A stretch of DNA of 36,589 nt, from the NCBI GenBank assembly GCA_035529315.1, contig DATKWZ010000044.1:1-36589 (forward strand). Direction: 5' to 3'. The notes under the pieces are model-generated. The model worked only from the letters and a program-made list of their open reading frames with translations, made no database searches and was not told the DNA's origin. Of this stretch, positions 26,001 to 32,988 are shown piece after piece (the stretch's first letter is position 1; the number at the start of each line of letters is the position of its first letter). The position numbers were made by a program, and so were the translations under genes. This stretch comes from Anaerolineae bacterium (GTDB lineage Bacteria; Desulfobacterota; Desulfobacteria; Desulfobacterales; ETH-SRB1).

Positions 26001-28504
26001 TAGTTCATCAAGCAATATATGGGGATAAATCCGGTTCTTACGCTCTGCTCAAAACAAGCTTAACCGATATAGAACTCGCAAAACGAATATGCAATGTTAC
26101 CGATCTTCTAGATCGACCTTCAAGCGGCCAGTTAACTCAACCAGTTTTCCGTGGGTTCGCCTTTAATGACTCCTATATTTTCATTAAAACTTTTCCTGAT
26201 AACGCCCCTTTGGTCAGAAAGGGGAGAGTGCTGTCACATACTTTGATCGTTGAGAAAGATGATTTACATCAACTGAATGATCTGGAAAAGTTGTTTTCTC
26301 ACTTCCTTTCTGAGCCAGACAAAGACCGTGAACTCCATGAGATATTGTTTGATGATATGAATCAAGTTCCGGCTCAGATTATAAACCCTACATCCCGTGA
26401 AGCAGCAGCCATCAATGGCTTGCTTGATCTTTCGGACTATGAAAATACCTTGGTTTGGATCGGGGAAGAGGGTTATCTTTCTTTTATTACACATGCTTGG
26501 TCACAGCTAAAAGGAAATCTCAGGGCAACTGTAAAATTGGGAATAGGCTTCAGTCCGCAAAAAGTAGGCACTCAGCACCTCAGCATACTCTATGTGCAGG
26601 AAGAATACGCGAACAAATGGCAGACTGGCAATTATTGTATAGTTGGCAAAACAGACACTGGCACATTGGAATCGATAGCTTCATTTTTGCTTGCCGGAAA
26701 TAGAGATAAAGCAAAGCCGCTTAACGATTTGATCGATGTTTTCGGTATCATACCCGACAAAATTGAAGATTTGGCCTATTTAGAGAAAGTAGTCAGTACG
26801 TACAAGAATTTATCTACAATTACAGATCTTAATAGGCTGATCGTATTTTGTGATCTTATATCTAAATACAGCCCTGATGAACGTGTGGCCAAAACCGAGA
26901 AAAAACGGCTTCTGATCCAGATAACGTCGTGTATAGCAAACGCAACAAGCAAGCAGATTATTGCTCTTAAAGATGCAGAATGGTCAGGGTTCTCTAATGC
27001 ACAACAATTAATCGGCAATCAAGTAGCTTATTGGGTAGAAAAAAATCTGTTTAATTCAAGAGTTAATGAATCTATTACAAGTGTTTTTGCCAAAGCTTTC
27101 GACCCGGAGAATAAGGTTCAATGGTGGAAAAAAGCGGTTACTGATAGCTTAAAAACCGTACTAGAAAACTGGAAACCAGCTTACGCCATAGCCATATGGA
27201 ATTGGTTCGTTGCAGATCATGGTTTAGTAAAAACATTGGGAAGCCTTATCCCAACTACTATTGATGTGGAAACCCATCTCGTAGATATTTGGCCGAAACC
27301 TGGACCGGAATTAGCTCAGGAAATTAAGTCAGTTGCCACAGATCGAAAATGGCTTACCCTCCACGGCTTATCGGCTTTGCAACTTTACAGTCCCGAAGAG
27401 AGTATTATTCACCAGTTAAAAATAGATATTGTACCAGGGCATACTTCAGCCTTGCAAAAAATGGGCGAATTAATAGATGATGAAGATTTTATTCAACTTA
27501 CTGTAAACATAGGGGAAAGCAGACTTATCGAAATTTCGGGACTTAAAGTGGCTAATAATGCTTCTTTGTTAAGCCGGATTGATGTGAAAAACGCAATTTG
27601 GAGACAAATCTGGTTGAGTAGTATAGAGCAAGGCAATCAACCTTGGAAAGGTATTAGCAAACCAATTAGCGTACTATTTGATCTTTTTGAAGAAATGCTG
27701 AAGGGTGCAATAATAGATCCTCAATTACTGTCTGTACTATGTAATTCAGATTTCAATGATCTTTCTGATTTCAAACAAAGAGCAGAAGTATGGAAACACA
27801 TTAGCGGAGACGTAAAAAACGGCTTCCTTAATGGAACTGCATTAGGATGTGTGAAACTGCTAGACAATAAAAAGATTAGCTTAGATAATTTTGAAGAAGA
27901 AATTCGGATTCGTTTAACCAGCACAGCATTTATAAAGCAGGTTATTGAGGACCAAACGATAAAGATATCTACAAAAATATTTCTTTTTGAAGAGCTGTCA
28001 ACCCTTGGTGAGGCAGAGTTTTTTCTACTCTTGAATAAAGGCCCTTTCAGTGCAGCAGAATCTACACGTATAGGGAAATTGGTGCTTCGTAATAATTGGA
28101 GGAAAATCACTGATACTATAGCTGATAAAATATCTACAAGAACAGATTTGGAACCAGCTTTAGCGGAGTGTCAATCTCTTTTGGGCTTTTTTAAAAGGTT
28201 GAGCTTGTCACTCTCAGGCCATCTTTCTGAATCCATTTCAAAAGAAGAATGGTGGTCTGCATTTACAGAACTATGCTACACCCTATATTCAAATGGTCCA
28301 ACAGATATGGGATTGTGGGGAAGAGCTGGTGGCAAAAACTATGACTTGCCCACAAAAGTTACAGGACGGGAAATTTGGGTAAATACTATAAATAAGATGC
28401 GAAATGGAATTGCCGATGTTGATGCCCAGAAACTGTTACAAGAGATGCTAAAGGACTACCCTTCTAACGCTGAATTGAGACAACTAAATAAAACCAGTAG
28501 GTAA
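25997..28504 (+). CDS. GAP1-like GTPase-associated platform protein with C-terminal effector-associated domain
   Basis: An 835-residue soluble protein. The N-terminus (IVHQAIYGDKSGSYALLKTS, then TDLLDRP, GRVLSHTLIV and RATVKLGIGFSP up to about residue 190) has the look of the GTPase-associated protein 1 N-terminal domain. Residues about 250-740 are helical with no recognised motif. Residues about 759-831 form a distinct module with LY..G..D...W.RA.G, a conserved G-x3-W and an ML.DYP.N..L end. That module is clearly homologous to the C-terminus of the nucleosidase-like effector encoded next. The ATG overlaps the GTPase 2 stop by 4 bp, and the effector gene begins 3 bp after its own stop. It probably bridges the GTPase switch and the effector. 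The domain names come from family knowledge, not a search. Confidence 0.75.
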   Translation: MIVHQAIYGDKSGSYALLKTSLTDIELAKRICNVTDLLDRPSSGQLTQPVFRGFAFNDSYIFIKTFPDNAPLVRKGRVLSHTLIVEKDDLHQLNDLEKLFSHFLSEPDKDRELHEILFDDMNQVPAQIINPTSREAAAINGLLDLSDYENTLVWIGEEGYLSFITHAWSQLKGNLRATVKLGIGFSPQKVGTQHLSILYVQEEYANKWQTGNYCIVGKTDTGTLESIASFLLAGNRDKAKPLNDLIDVFGIIPDKIEDLAYLEKVVSTYKNLSTITDLNRLIVFCDLISKYSPDERVAKTEKKRLLIQITSCIANATSKQIIALKDAEWSGFSNAQQLIGNQVAYWVEKNLFNSRVNESITSVFAKAFDPENKVQWWKKAVTDSLKTVLENWKPAYAIAIWNWFVADHGLVKTLGSLIPTTIDVETHLVDIWPKPGPELAQEIKSVATDRKWLTLHGLSALQLYSPEESIIHQLKIDIVPGHTSALQKMGELIDDEDFIQLTVNIGESRLIEISGLKVANNASLLSRIDVKNAIWRQIWLSSIEQGNQPWKGISKPISVLFDLFEEMLKGAIIDPQLLSVLCNSDFNDLSDFKQRAEVWKHISGDVKNGFLNGTALGCVKLLDNKKISLDNFEEEIRIRLTSTAFIKQVIEDQTIKISTKIFLFEELSTLGEAEFFLLLNKGPFSAAESTRIGKLVLRNNWRKITDTIADKISTRTDLEPALAECQSLLGFFKRLSLSLSGHLSESISKEEWWSAFTELCYTLYSNGPTDMGLWGRAGGKNYDLPTKVTGREIWVNTINKMRNGIADVDAQKLLQEMLKDYPSNAELRQLNKTSR

Positions 28505-28507
28505 ATT

Positions 28508-29569
28508 ATGAAAAATAGCAATTGTATACTAGTGCTCACAGCGCTCTCGATAGAAAGAGATGCTGTAATCAGTCACTTAGCTGATGTTAAATTAGAAAAG
28601 CACCCTGAAGTTGGTACGGATTACCATCGTGGATTTTATGCAAGCCCATCGGGTAATATCGATGTGGTTGTAGGACGAACAGATCAAACCAACATCAATG
28701 CAGCATTGGAAACTGAAAGGGGCCTTCAATACTACAAACCATCCCATGCCTTTTATGTCGGTGTTGCCGGCGGTTTAAAGGATGTAAAAGTGGGCGACAT
28801 AGTTATAGGCTCTGACGTTATCGGTTACGAACGCGGTAGAGCGGAGGATGATGAATTCAAGCCAAGACCGCAGTTCGGAGCATCTTCTTATGATCTCGAT
28901 CGTGCTGCAAACTCTTTTGCAAGCAGTAGTTCATGGAAAGCAATTGCAACCTCATTGGTAGATACTCGGTTCGCACCAGAAATTTCGATTTTCTCAGGCA
29001 CAATTGCTTCGGGCGAAAAAGTGGATGCATCCTATAAATCTAGCCTACATAAGCATATTAAGGTAAATGCAAGTCATGCACTTGCGATTGAAATGGAGGG
29101 ATTAGGTTTTCTGAGAGTTTGCATGACACGTCCAGCTGTAAAAAGCTTATTGCTAAGAGGGATTTCTGACTTAGTGAATGACAAAGGAGAAATGGATGGT
29201 AAGGGCTCTCAGACTTACGCTTCTAAAAATGTTGCAGCGTTCTTTTTTGGCCTGATCTCAGAACTTGATCTTATCGATGTTAAAAAGGAAATTTCAAAAA
29301 CTCAACAGTTATTCGAAATCGCGTGCAAGCTTTACCCCAGAGGAATTGAAGATAGAAAAATATGGGAAAGAGCCGAGGGGGATCTCTCACTGGTGAATCT
29401 GAATGCACAGGGAAAAGGGCAATGGTTTGAAGCTATCAAGTTGATTGAACTAGGTGGTGGTGGAACTGAGATTACACTAAATAGTCTTATTAAAGTGATG
29501 CTGGAAGATTTTAACCAGAATAAAGATTTGCTGAGAATTTTAAGCCCTGCACTGCATTTCCGCCAGTGA
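28508..29569 (+). CDS. Nucleoside-phosphorylase-fold effector with C-terminal adaptor (EAD-type) domain
   Basis: A 353-residue two-domain protein. Residues 1-255 are a PNP/MTAN-fold enzyme: GVAGGL (85-90) with VGDIVI, the GTIASGEKV loop (164-172), EMEG (195-198, ribose/base contact) and RGISD (217-221) whose aspartate is the catalytic acid in MTA/SAH nucleosidases. All key segments are intact. Residues 271-345 are an adaptor module homologous to the end of the GAP1-like protein. PNP-fold effectors in several anti-phage systems cleave ATP or other nucleotides at the glycosidic bond, so a suicidal nucleotide-depleting activity is inferred. A metabolic MTA/SAH nucleosidase is unlikely given the fusion and the operon. 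It is the last gene of the conflict operon. Confidence 0.85.
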   Translation: MKNSNCILVLTALSIERDAVISHLADVKLEKHPEVGTDYHRGFYASPSGNIDVVVGRTDQTNINAALETERGLQYYKPSHAFYVGVAGGLKDVKVGDIVIGSDVIGYERGRAEDDEFKPRPQFGASSYDLDRAANSFASSSSWKAIATSLVDTRFAPEISIFSGTIASGEKVDASYKSSLHKHIKVNASHALAIEMEGLGFLRVCMTRPAVKSLLLRGISDLVNDKGEMDGKGSQTYASKNVAAFFFGLISELDLIDVKKEISKTQQLFEIACKLYPRGIEDRKIWERAEGDLSLVNLNAQGKGQWFEAIKLIELGGGGTEITLNSLIKVMLEDFNQNKDLLRILSPALHFRQ

Positions 29570-29923
29570 GCTGACCGGATTGAACACTTTAAACCATTAT
29601 TGCAACAAATGTATGAAAAGACCATCACCAATTGCATTGAGCCCATCAAAAAGCAGCAAATCTGCCATGCCAGAGTGTGTTGCTTGTGTCTTCAGCAACT
29701 TGGGGGAAAATTATCTCCCAGTGAAGGAAAACATTGAATTGCTTTTCACGCACGGATTCTCGATATTCTTACTTATGGGAAGCTGATAGAGGAAAAAGCC
29801 ATTAAGGAAAAATAAAAAAGCACTCTAAGCATAGGGTTTATGGGTTATATTTTTTAACACGCACATACACTGAAGAAAATTTATGGGCAGAAAGATATGA
29901 AAAGGAACTGAGAAGGCAGGCAG
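29570..29923. other. Spacer between the conflict operon and the type III R-M operon
   Basis: No credible gene. A stem-loop, TGGGGGA (29701-29707) pairing with TCTCCCA (29714-29720) around AAATTA, lacks a following T-run and so is not a standard terminator. An unbroken frame after the effector stop reads ADRIEHFKPLLQQMYEKTI, faintly recalling an Hsp70 C-lobe segment; it is too short and has no start. A 68-codon plus-strand frame (29580-29786) shows no family resemblance. The last 100 bp before mod are AT-rich but give no clean promoter. Confidence 0.5.
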
Positions 29924-32173
29924 ATGAAACTGACGGATAATGAGATAAGAGATATTAATCGGTATCTGGAGGAAGGCAAAGCGCTGCCGGAGAAGTATCG
30001 GTTTTTGCTGTTTGAGGATAAGCGGGAAGTGGAGCTTGTTTGGAATGGCAAGACCAGTGAGGTTTGCAATGTGGTTTTGCCGTTTCAGGTGATCGAGCAG
30101 GTTGATGAGCCGCGTGAGGAGAAAGCCGTCAAATTGCAGATGGACCTTTTTGACATGCAGACCGGCAGGCAGATCAAGGGTTGGAACAATAAGTTGATCT
30201 GGGGCGATAACAAGCTGATTCTGTCCTCGCTGAAAAACGGGCCGCTTAGAGAAGAGATCGAAGCCCAGGATGGTATCAAGCTGATCTATATTGACCCGCC
30301 CTTTGATGTGGGGGCGGATTTTTCAATGGATATCGAGATCGGCGGCGAAACCCTGACCAAAAAACCAGGAATACTGGAAGAAATCGCCTACCGCGACACC
30401 TGGGGCAAAGGCGCGGATTCTTTTATTGCTATGATTTATGAGAGGCTGGTGCTGATGCGGGATCTGCTGGCGGAAGATGGTAGTATTTATGTGCATTGTG
30501 ACTGGAGAGTCACTGCTTATGTTAGAAATGTAATGGATGAAATTTTTGGGTTAACAAATTTTAAGAATGAGATTATTTGGAAACGAGGAACTGTAAAAGG
30601 GGCAAAAGCAACAGGTAACCAATTGGCTCGTAATCATGACTCTATAATTTATTTCAGCAAGTCTGATAAATATATATATAACAGACAATATTTAGATTTT
30701 AATGAAGAATATAAATCACGTTTTAATAAAAATGATAATGATGGCAAAGGTCCGTACAGGGATGACCAACCTATAGGAACTCGTTCTGTTAAATCAATTG
30801 AAGATATGAAAAAAACAGGGAAAGTTTTTATAGGAAAAAATGGAAAGTTAAAAATTAAAACTTACCTTAATGACCTTGCAGGAGTTGTTTTGGATGACAA
30901 TTGGTTGGATGTTTCCGAAGTTAACGTAATGTCAAATGAAAGAGTTTTTTACCCTACTCAAAAACCAGAAAAATTATTAGAACGCATTATCGAAGCCTCA
31001 TCTAATGAAGGCGATATCATCGCCGACTTCTTCTGCGGCTCCGGCACCACCATGGCCGTTGCCGAAAAACTGAACCGCAAATGGATCGGCACCGACCTTG
31101 GCAAATTTGCTATCCATACTACCAGAAAGCGCATGATCGGCGTACAGCGGCAGCTCAAAAAAGAGGACAAAAGCTGGCGCGCTTTTGAAATCCTCAACCT
31201 GGGAAAATATGAACGCCAGCATTATATCGGCGTTAACCCCAATCTCAGAGAACAGGAAAAGCAGAAACAATTGGAAGCCAAAGAAAAAGATTTCCTCAAT
31301 CTTATCCTCCACGCCTACCGTGCCGAAGCGGTCAGTCAGTTCAAAACCTTTCAGGGCAAAAAGGCAGGGCGTTTGGTAGCGGTGGGTCCTGTAAATCTGC
31401 CAGTTACCCGCCTGTTTGTGGAAGAAATCATTCTTGAATGCCGTCAAAAGCATATTACCCGGGTGGATATTCTCGGCTTTGAGTTCGAAATGGGGTTGTT
31501 CCCTAATATCCTGGACGAAGCCAAAACCAAGGGGATTGATCTGGCTATGAAATACATTCCACGGGATGTATTTGACAAGCGGGCAGTGGAGAAGAATCAG
31601 GTGGTGTTTCATGATGTGTCGTTTATTGAAGTTAAACCACATTTTGGCAAGGGTAAAAACAAACACAGCATTGCCGTGGAATTGACCGATTTTTCCGTCT
31701 TTTATTCGCAGGATGCTAAAGGCGCTGATGAAAGCCTGCAGAAAGGCAAGAGCAAGGTGATTGTGGACAAGGGGCAGGTGGTCAAGATCAGCAAAGACAA
31801 AAACGGCGTTGTCAGCCGCGAGGTGTTGACGCAGAATTGGACAGACTGGATCGATTACTGGGCTGTTGACTTTAATTTTGAGAGTAAAAAGGAAATAGTG
31901 CGGGTAAAAAGAGAACCCGATGCGCAGATACATCTTGACGGCAGTGCAGATCCGGTTCAACTGAAGTTTGGCGATCATGAAGAAGTCTGGACAGGCGATT
32001 ATGTGTTTGAAAATGAGTGGCAGACCTTCCGCACCAAAAAAGACCGTTCTCTGGAACTGAAAAGCGTGTTCCGGGAATGCCCGCTAGGGAGGCGCAAGAT
32101 CGCAGTCAAGGTGGTGGACATCTTCGGCAATGACACCATGAAGATAGTGGAAGTGACAGTGGGAGGGAAATAG
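29924..32173 (+). CDS. mod: Type III restriction-modification system DNA (adenine-N6) methyltransferase
   Basis: A 749-residue Mod protein. The catalytic motif IV DPPF is at residues 124-127 and the SAM-binding DFFCGSGTT at 368-376; this order (catalysis before SAM motif) marks the beta class used by type III N6-adenine methylases. The TQKPEKLLERII segment just before motif I is also typical. Residues about 190-360 form the target-recognition region and are strikingly AT-rich (about 20% G+C in places) compared with about 60% around motif I. A C-terminal extension of some 370 residues would contact Res and DNA. AAGG lies about 7 nt before the ATG. KilA-N and res genes follow within a few bases. 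No tandem repeat suggesting phase variation is visible in the coding region. Confidence 0.92.
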   Translation: MKLTDNEIRDINRYLEEGKALPEKYRFLLFEDKREVELVWNGKTSEVCNVVLPFQVIEQVDEPREEKAVKLQMDLFDMQTGRQIKGWNNKLIWGDNKLILSSLKNGPLREEIEAQDGIKLIYIDPPFDVGADFSMDIEIGGETLTKKPGILEEIAYRDTWGKGADSFIAMIYERLVLMRDLLAEDGSIYVHCDWRVTAYVRNVMDEIFGLTNFKNEIIWKRGTVKGAKATGNQLARNHDSIIYFSKSDKYIYNRQYLDFNEEYKSRFNKNDNDGKGPYRDDQPIGTRSVKSIEDMKKTGKVFIGKNGKLKIKTYLNDLAGVVLDDNWLDVSEVNVMSNERVFYPTQKPEKLLERIIEASSNEGDIIADFFCGSGTTMAVAEKLNRKWIGTDLGKFAIHTTRKRMIGVQRQLKKEDKSWRAFEILNLGKYERQHYIGVNPNLREQEKQKQLEAKEKDFLNLILHAYRAEAVSQFKTFQGKKAGRLVAVGPVNLPVTRLFVEEIILECRQKHITRVDILGFEFEMGLFPNILDEAKTKGIDLAMKYIPRDVFDKRAVEKNQVVFHDVSFIEVKPHFGKGKNKHSIAVELTDFSVFYSQDAKGADESLQKGKSKVIVDKGQVVKISKDKNGVVSREVLTQNWTDWIDYWAVDFNFESKKEIVRVKREPDAQIHLDGSADPVQLKFGDHEEVWTGDYVFENEWQTFRTKKDRSLELKSVFRECPLGRRKIAVKVVDIFGNDTMKIVEVTVGGK

Positions 32174-32175
32174 TC

Positions 32176-32988
32176 ATGACAAAAAAGATAAATGTTAAAA
32201 ATACGGAGATAACCATCATTTCCGTAAATGATGAAGATTATATTTCTCTGACAGATATGCTCAAAGCGAAAGATGGGGATTTTTTTATATCAGATTGGCT
32301 TAGAAATAGAAATACCGTTGAGTTTTTAGGTATATGGGAGCGTATATATAATCCCAATTTTAATTATGGCGAATATGCCATAATTAAAAATCAGGCCGGC
32401 TTAAATAACTATAAAATTAGCGTAAAAGAATGGGCAGCCAAAACAAATGCAATTGGACTGACGGCAAAAGCGGGCAGATATGGAGGAACATATGCTCATA
32501 AAGACATTGCATTTGAATTTGGAATGTGGATTAGCGCTGAGTTCAAAATATACCTGATCAAGGAATTCCAGCGGCTTAAAGACGAAGAACAAAAGCAGCT
32601 TGGATGGGATATCAAACGGAACCTGACTAAAATTAACTACCGGATTCATACCGATGCCATCAAAAAGAATCTCATTCCACCGGAGCTGACAAGCCGGCAG
32701 ATTAATCTTGTTTATGCATCTGAAGCAGATATTTTGAATATGGCATTGTTTGGTATGACTTCAGGACAGTGGCGGGACGCGAATCCGGATAAGAAAGGAA
32801 ATATTCGTGATTATGCCAATGTATCACAACTGGTTTGTCTGTCTAATCTGGAAAATCTGAATGCGCTGTTTATTAATGAGGGAATTTCACAATCCAAACG
32901 GCTTGCCAAACTCAACCAGGTTGCCATTCAGCAAATGAGGCTGCTTATTGATGATAGTGGCGTGAGAAAGCTGGAAGGGGGTAAATAA
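32176..32988 (+). CDS. KilA-N domain protein encoded between mod and res
   Basis: A 270-residue protein whose first 130 residues look like a KilA-N DNA-binding domain: YISLTDMLKAKDGDFFISDW, LGIWERIYNPNFN, and GRYGGTYAHKDIAFEFGMWIS with the FKIYLIKEFQ helix after it. KilA-N domains occur in phage antirepressors and other phage-linked regulators. Residues 140-270 are helical and unassigned. The ATG is 2 bp after the mod stop, and its TAA stop shares a base with the res ATG. It must therefore be co-translated with the R-M genes rather than being a chance insertion. A role in regulating or targeting the R-M complex is plausible but unproven. Confidence 0.8.
   Translation: MTKKINVKNTEITIISVNDEDYISLTDMLKAKDGDFFISDWLRNRNTVEFLGIWERIYNPNFNYGEYAIIKNQAGLNNYKISVKEWAAKTNAIGLTAKAGRYGGTYAHKDIAFEFGMWISAEFKIYLIKEFQRLKDEEQKQLGWDIKRNLTKINYRIHTDAIKKNLIPPELTSRQINLVYASEADILNMALFGMTSGQWRDANPDKKGNIRDYANVSQLVCLSNLENLNALFINEGISQSKRLAKLNQVAIQQMRLLIDDSGVRKLEGGK

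Noticed and set aside
29580..29786. A 68-codon plus-strand frame after the effector gene
   Set aside because: No family resemblance, no clear ribosome-binding site and an odd composition; another frame in the same place gives an equally weak Hsp70-like string.
30661..30690. An (AT)n run inside mod that might allow phase variation
   Set aside because: It is only about 12 bases of TATATATATATA and is not a long pure repeat; slippage of this tract is unlikely to be frequent.
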